11,553 nt of DNA, from assembly GCA_030634125.1 (NCBI GenBank), contig DAOWBJ010000021.1, positions 1 to 11,553 on the forward strand, in the 5' to 3' direction. The position numbers and the translations under genes were made by a program. The notes beneath the pieces were generated by a model. That model did no database searches and was not told where the DNA came from. It saw only the letters and a program-made list of their open reading frames with translations. Shown here one piece after another: positions 1 to 7,252 of the stretch (position 1 is its first letter; each line of letters opens with the position of its first letter). The stretch comes from Victivallales bacterium. Its GTDB lineage: Bacteria; Verrucomicrobiota; Lentisphaeria; Victivallales; Victivallaceae.

Positions 1-49
1 CATCAAGAAACACATAGGCAGGTTTTGGATTAAGACTCTTATCAGGCAT
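1..49 (-). CDS. 5' end of an unidentified gene, truncated by the window edge
   Basis: An ATG at 49-47 opens a frame that stays open to the edge and gives 16 residues, MPDKSLNPKPAYVFLD, with the next codon beginning in G. The ATG overlaps the 3' end of the methyltransferase gene by 8 bases, the kind of overlap seen between translationally coupled genes, so the two are probably co-transcribed. A restriction (Res-type) subunit is the usual partner of a type III Mod protein and would fit by position, but these residues do not show it. The hydrophobic run followed by Asp and a possible Glu (YVFLD-G..) is also how some DUF3800 proteins begin. Identity is open. Confidence 0.5.
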   Translation of the reverse strand, partial: MPDKSLNPKPAYVFLD

Positions 50-1718
50 TTCCATTCTCCCCTGTATTGCCAAACAAGTCCGGCTGTAAGTCATTTAGCT
101 CTTTCTGCCGTTTCATCTTAATCGTTTCCGGCGGGCCGGCGGGCTTAAATTCGGGGGAATCGGGGTCGGTCGGCATTGTTACAATATTTAAACTGTAATC
201 TTCTTTGCCGAACTCACAACGCCCGAGAAGCATGGGCGGTATCTTCTTGATAGTAATATTTGTATATTTATCATCACAGCCCTGCCCGTAGGTTTTACAG
301 CAGATAAGCAGACTTTCATCTTCTTTCATATCCTCATGAATACGGTCTGAATTCTGCATCGTAAGCATGTTCGTTGTAGTGAAAATAAAATCTTTTTCGC
401 TTGATTTCCCCTGTTTCCAGTAGCTTTCTTCGGAGGGACAATACTTGAATCCTTCATGCTTAGCCATTGCCGAAGCTATCATATCAGGATTATATTCCTT
501 GGAAATTATCCAGTTGCCGTATTTATCCTGATTCAAAAGGCTGGGGGCAAGTTCATAATATTTAAAACCGCCGCCGCCTTTCCATTCAACAGATTTTGAA
601 ATTCCGCCCTGATCAGTTCCGTCACAAACCTGTTTTAAACGCGGTACGCAATGCGTATCGCAATGATCGCCCAGTTCAATTCCTATCCATTTCCTGCCCA
701 TTTTATGGGCTGCCGCCGCAGTAGTTCCCGAACCTAAAAACGAATCGAGAACTATATCGCCCTCATTAGTCCCTAAGGTTAAAACCCGCTCAAGCAAGCG
801 TTCTGGTTTTGGTGTAGTGAAAACATCAGAGACGTTAAATGCCTTGACTTCCTTTTTTGCATCTTGATTATGTCCAACTTCTGTATGTTTCCAAATAGTC
901 ATTGATGTAATTCCACCTTTTACTTCTGAGAGAAACTTTTTAATACGAGGCATATTGGCTTTAGTCGTTCCAAACCATATCCTATTATCATTGACTAATT
1001 CATCAAATTTATCTTTTGAGACACCCCAACAACGTGATGCTGGTGGTTTATGTTCTTTCCCTGAAGGAGTTTTTATTATATAATCACAAGCTTCATTATA
1101 TGTTCGGACGGTCAAGTCAGATGAAGTCCAAGCACCCCTCGGGTCATTATCAGGATTTTTATACCTCGAATCCATTTCAGCGGTTCGTGGCATTAAATTT
1201 GGTCTCCAAATATCTTTATTTTTGGCATAAACAAGGATATGGTCATGACTGTCAGAAAGCCATTTTGCATCATTTTGTGGAGAAAACTTCTTTTCCCATA
1301 TTACATTATTGATAAAATTCTTTCTTCCAAAAATCATGTCACAAAGAACTTTTAAATAATGGCTTTCGTCATCATCAATAGAAATCCAAATAGAACCATC
1401 ATTACTTAGTAGCTTGTGAAGTATTTCCAGCCTTGGCTGAATTAAATTTAACCACTGTGAATGCTCAAGCATATCATCATAGTGTTCAAAAGCGTTACCG
1501 GTATTGTATGGCGGGTCAATGTAAATACATTTGATTTTTCCTGCATAATCCTGTTCAAGGGCTTTTAGGGCGAGGAGGTTGTCACCGTGAATGAGCATAT
1601 TTCCCGTATGGCTGTCGCCGTAAGACTTATCCGGGTCTTCAATCAATATCCGAGGTTCAAGAACAGGCTGTTTATCCTTCCCAATCCAAGTCAATTCAAG
1701 TTTCTGTTTTTTAGCCAT
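42..1718 (-). CDS. Type III Mod-like, beta-class DNA adenine-N6 methyltransferase
   Basis: This 558-residue protein should transfer a methyl group from S-adenosylmethionine to adenine in a specific DNA sequence. The catalytic motif IV, DPPY, is at 68-71 (IYIDPPYNTG) and the SAM-binding motif I, DSFLGSGTT, is at 325-333. The order IV before I, with a KPERLL stretch (304-309) before motif I, is the beta-class layout of type III Mod proteins. Residues about 140-290 should hold the target-recognition domain; the last 170 residues are a family-specific tail. Length is close to, but somewhat below, typical Mod. AGGA lies about 8 bases before the ATG. The gene following it begins inside its last codons, so it may be the Mod half of a restriction-modification pair, but no restriction subunit is visible here and an orphan methylase is possible. 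The central part (841-1560) is about 35% GC by hand count, against nearly 50% in 601-780. Confidence 0.88.
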   Translation of the reverse strand: MAKKQKLELTWIGKDKQPVLEPRILIEDPDKSYGDSHTGNMLIHGDNLLALKALEQDYAGKIKCIYIDPPYNTGNAFEHYDDMLEHSQWLNLIQPRLEILHKLLSNDGSIWISIDDDESHYLKVLCDMIFGRKNFINNVIWEKKFSPQNDAKWLSDSHDHILVYAKNKDIWRPNLMPRTAEMDSRYKNPDNDPRGAWTSSDLTVRTYNEACDYIIKTPSGKEHKPPASRCWGVSKDKFDELVNDNRIWFGTTKANMPRIKKFLSEVKGGITSMTIWKHTEVGHNQDAKKEVKAFNVSDVFTTPKPERLLERVLTLGTNEGDIVLDSFLGSGTTAAAAHKMGRKWIGIELGDHCDTHCVPRLKQVCDGTDQGGISKSVEWKGGGGFKYYELAPSLLNQDKYGNWIISKEYNPDMIASAMAKHEGFKYCPSEESYWKQGKSSEKDFIFTTTNMLTMQNSDRIHEDMKEDESLLICCKTYGQGCDDKYTNITIKKIPPMLLGRCEFGKEDYSLNIVTMPTDPDSPEFKPAGPPETIKMKRQKELNDLQPDLFGNTGENGNA

Positions 1719-1807
1719 AATTAATCCTTATTTAAGAACTATAGGTATTCTTTTATACTCTCTTAGTTCAAAATATTTACTTTTTACCATTTATTCATCT
1801 TTTTTCT

Positions 1808-1892
1808 TACCCCGGATGGGGTATAATTTTAATAGCCATGGGTAAAACCCGTGGAACATTATTCAAGAAGTAACCAACCCCGAATGGGGTTG
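1808..1892 (+). repeat. Three-hairpin repeat element, copy 1
   Basis: Three perfect or nearly perfect small palindromes follow each other. They are TACCCC-GGAT-GGGGTA (1808-1823), CCATGGGT-AAA-ACCCGTGG (1836-1854, one G-T pair) and CAACCCC-GAAT-GGGGTTG (1875-1892). The spacers are 12 and 20 bases. The element resembles REP-like palindromic repeats that are scattered in intergenic DNA of many Bacteroidota and PVC-type genomes. That family link is from general recollection, not a search. No gene is visible in it. Confidence 0.8.
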
Positions 1893-1920
1893 AATTATCT
1901 TTTCGTATTTTTCAATTGTT

Positions 1921-2004
1921 CAACCCCATTCGGGGTTGGATTCGTTTTTACATTCAATCCGTAGGTTCTACCTACGGCTATTAACATTTAATCCCTCCGG
2001 GATT
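1921..2004 (-). repeat. Three-hairpin repeat element, copy 2, inverted relative to copy 1
   Basis: Read on the minus strand, this copy has the same layout as the first: AATCCC-GGA-GGGATT (2004-1990), a 12-base spacer, CCGTAGGT-AGA-ACCTACGG (1977-1959), a 20-base spacer, then CAACCCC-GAAT-GGGGTTG (1938-1921). The last hairpin is identical to that of copy 1, and the 12-base spacers share their last seven bases (TTAATAG). The first two stems differ in sequence but remain fully paired. The copies face each other around a centre near 1906. Confidence 0.8.
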
Positions 2005-2026
2005 ATTTCAAAAATTATTTATAAAG

Positions 2027-3115
2027 TTAAGAACTCAACCTAAAGCAGTATATGTTATAATATTCATTATTATCGTATTTTTCTTTAATTTCTTTTAATG
2101 TTGTTTTGTTTTCAGAGAGACAATTAACAATAAAATCAGCCCATTGATCTTGATAAACATAGTCGTTATGAGTACTATCATAATGACAGTATTTTACATT
2201 TGTATCAAATGGTGAATCACTGTTATTATCACGAGGTCTAATGCTAAAAACAGAATAAAAACATTTATGATTATAATGATTAAAATCTAAATCTGCATCT
2301 TTTACTAAGTCAACTATTTCGCCTGGTTTTAACTTTCCTGGATTTATAGTCTCTTTATAATGAATCTTATCCTTGATAAGGGTTGTTATTTTATCATAAT
2401 TCGCTTTGTCTGCATCGTCAAGTTCATTCCACTTAACAAACTCAATAGCAATGTCACCTCTATTTGTATTGCTTATTTTAGGAATTTGAATTAACTTTAT
2501 ACTGAATTCCTGTGAGTTAAAAATATCATCAGCTAAAGTTGACCTGTATTTATCAATAAAGGACTTGATATCTTTATATTCAGATGATAATGCCTTCTTG
2601 CCTGCTTTCATTTGTGACAAATCTCGCATTGTAGAAAACTGCAAAGAAAACGCTAAACTTTCGTTTATAGAATATTGTTCTCCAAACAAGGCTATTATAG
2701 AACTTTCGTAGTTATTGAGTAATGCTTGACATTCTCCAAAAAGAAGTATTTCAAGCTCTCTTTTATCAACATGTCGATGTTCTATTTTATTTCTCAATTT
2801 GATAAATAGATTCAAATTTGCTTTGATTGGCTCAGATAAATCTGTAAATTCTTTTATGCAGGTTTTTAGTTCCCATGCCTTACGTTCTCCATCTACCCTA
2901 CTGAATCTACCATTATTATCTTTATAGTAATATGTATCTCCATTTGCTTTATTGAAATATGCATGAAATAGTTTTGTCCATGCAATAATCATTAAAGTCA
3001 CATATGCTTCGACTCTAAAAGTTGTCCTAGGTTTATTATATATTTCAACAGCCAAAAGAGCAGAATCAATAGAGCTAGATAAAATGTCTTTAGTTTTTCC
3101 TTTTCGTAAACTCAT
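2027..3115 (-). CDS. DUF3644-family protein, possible HEPN-type RNase-like domain
   Basis: This 362-residue soluble protein matches the DUF3644 pattern as I recall it. It has an N-terminal SIDSALLAVEIYNKP...FRVEAYVTLMIIAW block (residues about 15-46), a FIKLRNKIEHRHV block (104-116) and a GECQALLNNYE...NESLAFSLQFS block (127-161). The function of the family is not established to my knowledge. R108-NKIE-H113 fits the RX4-6H signature of HEPN ribonucleases and toxins, which suggests, but does not prove, an RNA-cleaving role. The C-terminal 150 residues include a YDSTHNDYVYQDQW segment and end in a small predicted-helical region. The start has AGGAAACAGGGAA just upstream. Some lines of the gene are only 17-38% GC by hand count, against about 50% in parts of the ktr genes, a sign of recent acquisition. 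It lies behind the methyltransferase in the same direction, separated by the hairpin array. Confidence 0.75.
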   Translation of the reverse strand: MSLRKGKTKDILSSSIDSALLAVEIYNKPRTTFRVEAYVTLMIIAWTKLFHAYFNKANGDTYYYKDNNGRFSRVDGERKAWELKTCIKEFTDLSEPIKANLNLFIKLRNKIEHRHVDKRELEILLFGECQALLNNYESSIIALFGEQYSINESLAFSLQFSTMRDLSQMKAGKKALSSEYKDIKSFIDKYRSTLADDIFNSQEFSIKLIQIPKISNTNRGDIAIEFVKWNELDDADKANYDKITTLIKDKIHYKETINPGKLKPGEIVDLVKDADLDFNHYNHKCFYSVFSIRPRDNNSDSPFDTNVKYCHYDSTHNDYVYQDQWADFIVNCLSENKTTLKEIKEKYDNNEYYNIYCFRLSS

Positions 3116-3172
3116 TTCCCTGTTTCCTAAATCCTTAGTTAATGATCCATTTAATAATAAATAAATTATTCT

Positions 3173-3202
3173 TCTATAGACTTTGTTTCATTCTGGCTTC
3201 AA
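3173..3202 (-). promoter_or_regulatory. Candidate sigma70-like promoter for the DUF3644 gene
   Basis: On the minus strand TTGAAG (3202-3197) is followed after 18 bases by TATAGA (3178-3173), about 58 bases before the start codon. Each hexamer matches the consensus at four of six positions. Such matches are common by chance in DNA this AT-rich. Confidence 0.25.
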
Positions 3203-3371
3203 CTTCTTCAATCAGGTTTTCTTTTTTGCCATTAATCTCATCGAATATTTCGTCAATTCATATAAAAATATTTTGCATTTCCCCTTTCACGGCATTTAAT
3301 AAACATTCGGTAGGAAGAGATTTACAGCATAAATCTAAAACCACACCCCGCGTACTTAAAATATAGTATAA
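3174..3371 (-). pseudogene. Possible decayed 3' end of a gene
   Basis: In one minus-strand frame, ending at a TAG at 3176-3174, the reading is protein-like: IDEIFDEI...then IEEVEARMKQSL, an acidic/basic helical C-terminus. The frame is interrupted by a TGA at 3260-3258, but continues upstream with a further plausible stretch (...LLNAVKGEMQNIFI) back to another TGA at 3374-3372. No start codon with a ribosome binding site precedes it. Charged helical tails of this kind occur at the ends of restriction-modification subunits, but the fragment is too short to name. It may also be a chance reading. The 372-base stretch between the DUF3644 gene and the coiled-coil gene holds otherwise only the hairpin at 3432-3461. 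Confidence 0.3.
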
Positions 3372-3431
3372 TCAGCACAAAGCAAATGATAATCTCCAAA
3401 CGGCAGGATTATTTTGCTAATTTTAGACTAA

Positions 3432-3461
3432 AATCCCGGTAGAATCAAATTTACCGGGATT
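3432..3461 (-). terminator. Hairpin, likely terminator of the coiled-coil gene
   Basis: AATCCCGGTA and TACCGGGATT form a perfect 10-bp stem around a 10-base loop. On the minus strand it lies 26 bases after the stop codon of the exported coiled-coil gene, and the stem runs into TTTTAGTC, a short T-run. This fits a modest intrinsic terminator. The outer AATCCC/GGGATT matches the first stem of the repeat at 1990-2004, so it could instead be a relic of that repeat type. Confidence 0.55.
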
Positions 3462-3487
3462 CAGCACAATGCTAAGGATTTTTTCAC

Positions 3488-4051
3488 TCAATATATTTTA
3501 TATTTTAGTTTTTTTATAGTTGAATTTAGTGAATCCTTCTTTGAATAAAGTTTTCTCAATGTGCTCTTGCATTGACTAACTCTGGATTGCCTGTTTGCTT
3601 TTTTTATTATTCCCCGTGCATATTTTAACTCTTTTTCCGCGGCTCGAATTCTTTTATATATTTCCGTTTTTTCAGATTCATAGTATTTAATCTTTCGAGC
3701 ATGCTGTTTTCGCTGTTGTTGTTTTTGCAATTTTTTTGCGGCAGCTTGACTAGCCGCGTGAGATTGAGCCGTCCGAGTGGACTTGCTCCGGCTTGTAGAA
3801 CGTTTTCTTGAGTTTGACGCAAGCTTTTTGTGCAGCGCAACAAACTTTTGAGTCAACAACTCCATTTGTTTATCTTTAAGCTGTAATTTGGTCTTTGCCA
3901 ATTCAAGTTCAGTTTTGATTTGTTTCAACGCCGCTTGTGCATTGGCAAGCTGAGTTGAAACATCAACAGTTTTCTTTTCTTCCGCCATGCTGTTACATTG
4001 AAATAACATCATTCCCAATACGATTGTGATTACAGTTGTTAGACCTTTCAT
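3488..4051 (-). CDS. Small exported coiled-coil protein of unknown function
   Basis: From the ATG at 4051 the protein has 187 residues. This start is chosen because GGAG lies 8 bases upstream and the first residues, MKGLTTVITIVLGMMLFQCN, form a signal peptide. An upstream in-frame GTG at 4099 would add 16 polar residues and lacks a good ribosome binding site. A signal peptidase I site is likely after SMA (21-23); LFQC is not a proper lipobox. The mature part starts with a heptad-rich coiled coil (about 28-85), then a Ser/Arg/Lys-rich and Gln/Lys-rich linker (about 85-120), then a second very basic coiled coil to the end. There is no enzyme motif. It probably works in the periplasm or at the envelope, perhaps binding an acidic polymer. 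It is divergent from the WYL regulator, which makes it a candidate target of that regulator. Confidence 0.7.
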   Translation of the reverse strand: MKGLTTVITIVLGMMLFQCNSMAEEKKTVDVSTQLANAQAALKQIKTELELAKTKLQLKDKQMELLTQKFVALHKKLASNSRKRSTSRSKSTRTAQSHAASQAAAKKLQKQQQRKQHARKIKYYESEKTEIYKRIRAAEKELKYARGIIKKANRQSRVSQCKSTLRKLYSKKDSLNSTIKKLKYKIY

Positions 4052-4115
4052 TTTAGCTTCTCCAGTTTTGTGTTTAAAATTTTTGACGATAAAAATCACT
4101 ATAGCTTCTCACCTT

Positions 4116-4130
4116 GGACAAATTTTGTCC
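4116..4130. promoter_or_regulatory. Perfect inverted repeat, candidate operator between divergent genes
   Basis: GGACAAA-T-TTTGTCC is a perfect 7-bp inverted repeat with one central base. It sits between the WYL regulator (start 4187) and the coiled-coil gene (start 4051). AT-rich hexamers that could be -10 elements lie on both sides: TATTAT at 4140-4145 for the regulator and TATAGT on the minus strand near 4104-4099 for the other gene. The position and symmetry fit a dimeric regulator controlling both genes, most simply the WYL protein itself. Confidence 0.5.
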
Positions 4131-4186
4131 GGGCTGTTGTATTATATTAAATTTAAACTAAATTAATTTATCAACTGGAGAAAAAC

Positions 4187-5203
4187 ATGGGCATAGGAAA
4201 AAAACAATTACAGCGTTTATTGAAGATCGCCGCGCAGCTGAAAGAAAACCGTTATCCAAATTGCAATACGCTAGTCGACGACTTCCGCAAGCTGGATATT
4301 GAAAACAATATGAATATAGCGTGTTCAGCCAAAACCATAAGGCGTGATATAAAAACTTTACAGAATGACTTTAACTGTCCAGTAGAGTTTAACTGGGGTA
4401 AAAACGGTTATTACTTGAAACATCATGGTTGGAATTTTGATTGTCCGGTATTGTTTGAAGAACACGAAATGCTCGCGATGGTTTTAGGCGCAAGACTGGC
4501 AGAAGAAATTTTCCCTGAACCTTTAAAAACAAGTATCCGGCAGGCTGTTGATTTCCAGCTAACCTACAACAATCCAGACTTTTTAGACAAAGCCATTATA
4601 AATTCACTAACCGTCATTCCCGGCTTAAAAGCCAATATTACCGCTGAAATTTTTATGTCGATTTTCTCCTGCTGGCAAAACCATGAAGTTGTAGAAATCA
4701 AATACCATACCATTAACGACTTGGAAACAATTCGCTTGATTGAACCTCACACTTTAGTATATTACAGCAATTCCTGGTATACAAAAGCCAGATGCCTATT
4801 AAGGAATGAGATTCGCAATTTTGCCATTCACCGCATACTTGCGGTAACAAAAAAAGAAAAATATTTCACTCCCGACAGTAAAATCATAAACGATTTAAAT
4901 GAGGACAAATTTTTAGATTATGACGAAATAGCAAACATAAAAATAATCTGCAATCATAGCATTAAAAATTATCTTGAAGCCAGCCCTTTACACAAAGATC
5001 AAAGTTTTAAAAAACTTAATGACAAACAAATACTCTTAACAATCCCCGCAATGCCTGAACACGAAGTCATTCAATGGACGCTATATCAAGCTGGTATGGC
5101 GCAAATAATTTTCCCATTAGAAATGCGCGGAAAAGTTTACGCGGCTGCTCAAAAAATCGCTCAAAAACACAAAAAAGAAGTAATGTCGAAGAGTAATGTT
5201 TAA
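4187..5203 (+). CDS. HTH and WYL-domain transcriptional regulator (YafY/DeoR-like)
   Basis: The 338-residue protein has an N-terminal winged helix-turn-helix (about 5-78; recognition helix around CSAKTIRRDIKTL, 46-58, and wing ending in GYYL, 74-77). A linker region follows, then a WYL domain (about 155-222) with SWYTKARC at 196-203 and FAIHRI at 212-217, and a C-terminal WCX-like part to about 328. The WYL signature reads W-Y-T instead of W-Y-L, which is common in this family. WYL domains sense small ligands or nucleic acid, and some members repress phage-defence genes. GGAG lies 7 bases before the ATG. It is transcribed away from the exported coiled-coil gene and ends 28 bp from the convergent ktrA, with no clear terminator between them. 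Its ligand cannot be told from the sequence. Confidence 0.85.
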   Translation: MGIGKKQLQRLLKIAAQLKENRYPNCNTLVDDFRKLDIENNMNIACSAKTIRRDIKTLQNDFNCPVEFNWGKNGYYLKHHGWNFDCPVLFEEHEMLAMVLGARLAEEIFPEPLKTSIRQAVDFQLTYNNPDFLDKAIINSLTVIPGLKANITAEIFMSIFSCWQNHEVVEIKYHTINDLETIRLIEPHTLVYYSNSWYTKARCLLRNEIRNFAIHRILAVTKKEKYFTPDSKIINDLNEDKFLDYDEIANIKIICNHSIKNYLEASPLHKDQSFKKLNDKQILLTIPAMPEHEVIQWTLYQAGMAQIIFPLEMRGKVYAAAQKIAQKHKKEVMSKSNV

Positions 5204-5231
5204 CTTTCGTGTGTTTCATGGTTAAAATTAA

Positions 5232-5882
5232 TTATTTCTGGAATACCTTTATTATGCTTTTTTCTTCTCCGATGATGGTTAGTTCGTCTCCTTCTTCGAG
5301 GATTATGTCTGGATTCCAGATATTTTCAACTTCTTTACCGGGCTTTTTGATCAGCAAAATAGAAATATTGTATTTTTGACGTACATCCAGCTCGCGAATG
5401 CTTTTCCCACTTAATGACGCCGGTACTTTGACCTCGGCTATGGTTGAACCTTTAAAAGCGAACATATCGGAAATATTACTCATTGACAAACGTTTGGATA
5501 AGCGTTCAGCTACGGCCTGTTCAGGTTGAATTACTTCATCAGCACCCAGACGTAATAAAATACGTTTTTGCAAGTCAGTATTAGCTTTCGCAATAATTTT
5601 TTTCGCGCCTTCCTGTTTTACCAGAGTAAGAGCTAAAATCAAATCTTCGAAATGTGAACTCATGCCCAAAATCACAGTGTCAAATTTTTGTACATCTATT
5701 TCCCTGACCGTATCCGGGTTTGTTACGTCCGCGATTACAGCTTCCGCAACTTTGTCCTTAATATCGTTTACTATAGTTTTAGAGCGGTCTATCGCAACTA
5801 CTGAATGTCCCGCCTGACTTAACTCCAAGGCTAATTTTGATCCGAAAGTTCCTAAACCCATTACCGCAAAAATATTTTTCAT
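5232..5882 (-). CDS. ktrA: KtrA/TrkA-type K+ uptake regulatory subunit (RCK)
   Basis: This cytoplasmic protein of 216 residues, the normal length for KtrA, should form a ring on the inner face of the KtrB channel and gate it in response to nucleotides. The RCK_N domain (1-135) opens with a Rossmann fold, G9-L-G11-TF-G14, and D32 at the end of strand 2 for ribose binding. The RCK_C domain (about 140-216) contains ILEEGDELTIIGEE, typical of this ligand-binding module. In Firmicutes, RCK_C domains of KtrA bind c-di-AMP; whether this one does is unknown. GGAG lies 8 bases before the ATG. It is the last gene of the operon, 22 bp after ktrB, and ends close to the convergent WYL gene. Confidence 0.92.
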   Translation of the reverse strand: MKNIFAVMGLGTFGSKLALELSQAGHSVVAIDRSKTIVNDIKDKVAEAVIADVTNPDTVREIDVQKFDTVILGMSSHFEDLILALTLVKQEGAKKIIAKANTDLQKRILLRLGADEVIQPEQAVAERLSKRLSMSNISDMFAFKGSTIAEVKVPASLSGKSIRELDVRQKYNISILLIKKPGKEVENIWNPDIILEEGDELTIIGEEKSIIKVFQK

Positions 5883-5904
5883 AAGACTAACTCCATATTT
5901 GTTT

Positions 5905-7212
5905 TTAACCTAAAATCATTCTTTCTTCAGGATATTCTAAGCGACTTGATTTTTCTCTGCCTAACAAGAACAGGAACATTGTAAAGGGACCAATTCTTCC
6001 GACAAACATGCAAATTATTAAAATAACTTTGCCCGCGGCAGTGGCGTTCGCGCTGATTCCCAGCGATAAACCAACCGTTCCCAAAGCCGAAGCAACCTCA
6101 AAAAATGCCGCCCCCAAAGAAGCATCATCTGTTGCCGTCAACCAGGTCGCCGCGACTATACTGATCGCGATAAAAGTAAACATAATAGTGAAAGCTTTTA
6201 AGACATTGTTTTGACATATTTCCCGATTAAACAATAAGACTTTCTTATTTCCTTTAAAAGTATTGTAAAGAGATATGAAAACCAGTGCCGCCGTGGTTGT
6301 CTTCATGCCGCCGCCGGTACCACCGGGTGAAGCTCCAATCAGCATAAAGGCGATTAAAATAATGATAGAGCCGGGATGCAAAGCAAACTCACTCATGGGA
6401 ATTGTGTTAAATCCGGCAGTACGCGCGGTTACTGATTGAAAATAAGCGTCCAGCCAGCTTATCGGGATATCTCCACGGTACTCAAGAACTTTAAAGCTGA
6501 TCGTGCCGAAAACGATTAAAATAAGTGAACTTATCAAAACCAGTCGAGTATGAATGCGCAGGAAATGTTTATGAGACAGATGCGAGAGTTCATATATAAC
6601 ATAAACCCCGAGTCCGCCGAGAATAATCAATAAAGAAACTACTACTTTGATAAATGGAGACATTCCTGCCAGACTTGTATCAAAGGTACTGAATCCGGCA
6701 TTACAGAATGCCGAAATCGAATGAAACAATGCTAAATATACCGCTTGGCCAAAATCATATCTGCCATCGAGCAAAAAGCCGTAACTTAACAAAACAAAGC
6801 CGACAGATTCAATAATTATTGAATAGGTCAGAATCGTCCGCAGTAAAGAATCAACTCTTTTCAAAGGGAAACTATCACTTATATTTGACAGCATCATGGT
6901 ATTGCTGTAATTCATCTTGCGCCCCATCAACACAATTATCGAAGCGGTAAGGGTCATGATTCCCAAAGCTCCAATTTGAATCAAAGTCAGAATAATCAAC
7001 TGTCCCGCGAGATTGAATCCTGAAGTCGTTACCGTAACCAAACCGGTAACACATACCGCTGAAGTTGATATGAACAAAGCGTCAATCCATTGCAATGCTC
7101 CGCCGGAGTGAGTTACCCAGGGTGATTTCAGCAGTAAGGTGCCTGGAATTATGGCTCCTAAAAATGAAAATATAAAATAAAGCTGACTCCTTTTAAGAAA
7201 ACTTATAGTCAT
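5905..7212 (-). CDS. ktrB: KtrB/TrkH-type potassium transporter, membrane subunit
   Basis: This is the ion-conducting inner-membrane subunit of a Ktr/Trk potassium uptake system. It has about eight transmembrane helices arranged as four M1-P-M2 repeats. Counting from an upstream GTG at 7224 (439 residues), the four pore loops carry the filter glycines in VCVTG61, FCNAG177, ARTAG271 and GTVG385. The mobile gating loop between helices of repeat three, GASPGGTGGGMKT (297-309), and the conserved VGRIGPFT (408-415) are also present. I prefer the ATG at 7212 (435 residues), since GTGGA lies about 7 bases before it and the GTG has no close Shine-Dalgarno; the difference is four residues. It sits 22 bp before ktrA, its expected partner, and follows the phosphoesterase closely. 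Confidence 0.93.
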   Translation of the reverse strand: MTISFLKRSQLYFIFSFLGAIIPGTLLLKSPWVTHSGGALQWIDALFISTSAVCVTGLVTVTTSGFNLAGQLIILTLIQIGALGIMTLTASIIVLMGRKMNYSNTMMLSNISDSFPLKRVDSLLRTILTYSIIIESVGFVLLSYGFLLDGRYDFGQAVYLALFHSISAFCNAGFSTFDTSLAGMSPFIKVVVSLLIILGGLGVYVIYELSHLSHKHFLRIHTRLVLISSLILIVFGTISFKVLEYRGDIPISWLDAYFQSVTARTAGFNTIPMSEFALHPGSIIILIAFMLIGASPGGTGGGMKTTTAALVFISLYNTFKGNKKVLLFNREICQNNVLKAFTIMFTFIAISIVAATWLTATDDASLGAAFFEVASALGTVGLSLGISANATAAGKVILIICMFVGRIGPFTMFLFLLGREKSSRLEYPEERMILG

Positions 7213-7252
7213 AGTTATATCCACATATTTTTCAGTTACCAGTTATCAGTGT

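Noticed and set aside
1808..2004. CRISPR array
   Set aside because: The repeated units are short palindromes of differing sequence in inverted order, with no direct repeats at constant spacing and no unique spacers.
3142..3366. A 74-codon open frame on the plus strand
   Set aside because: It has no ribosome binding site and a low-complexity hydrophobic translation. The opposite strand reads more like protein, as a remnant.
5204..5231. Terminator between the convergent WYL and ktrA genes
   Set aside because: The 28-base gap holds no GC-rich stem followed by a T-run on either strand.
7227..7252. Short CAGTTA-type tandem repetition between ktrB and the phosphoesterase gene
   Set aside because: Only about two imperfect copies in 25 bases, too short to separate from chance.
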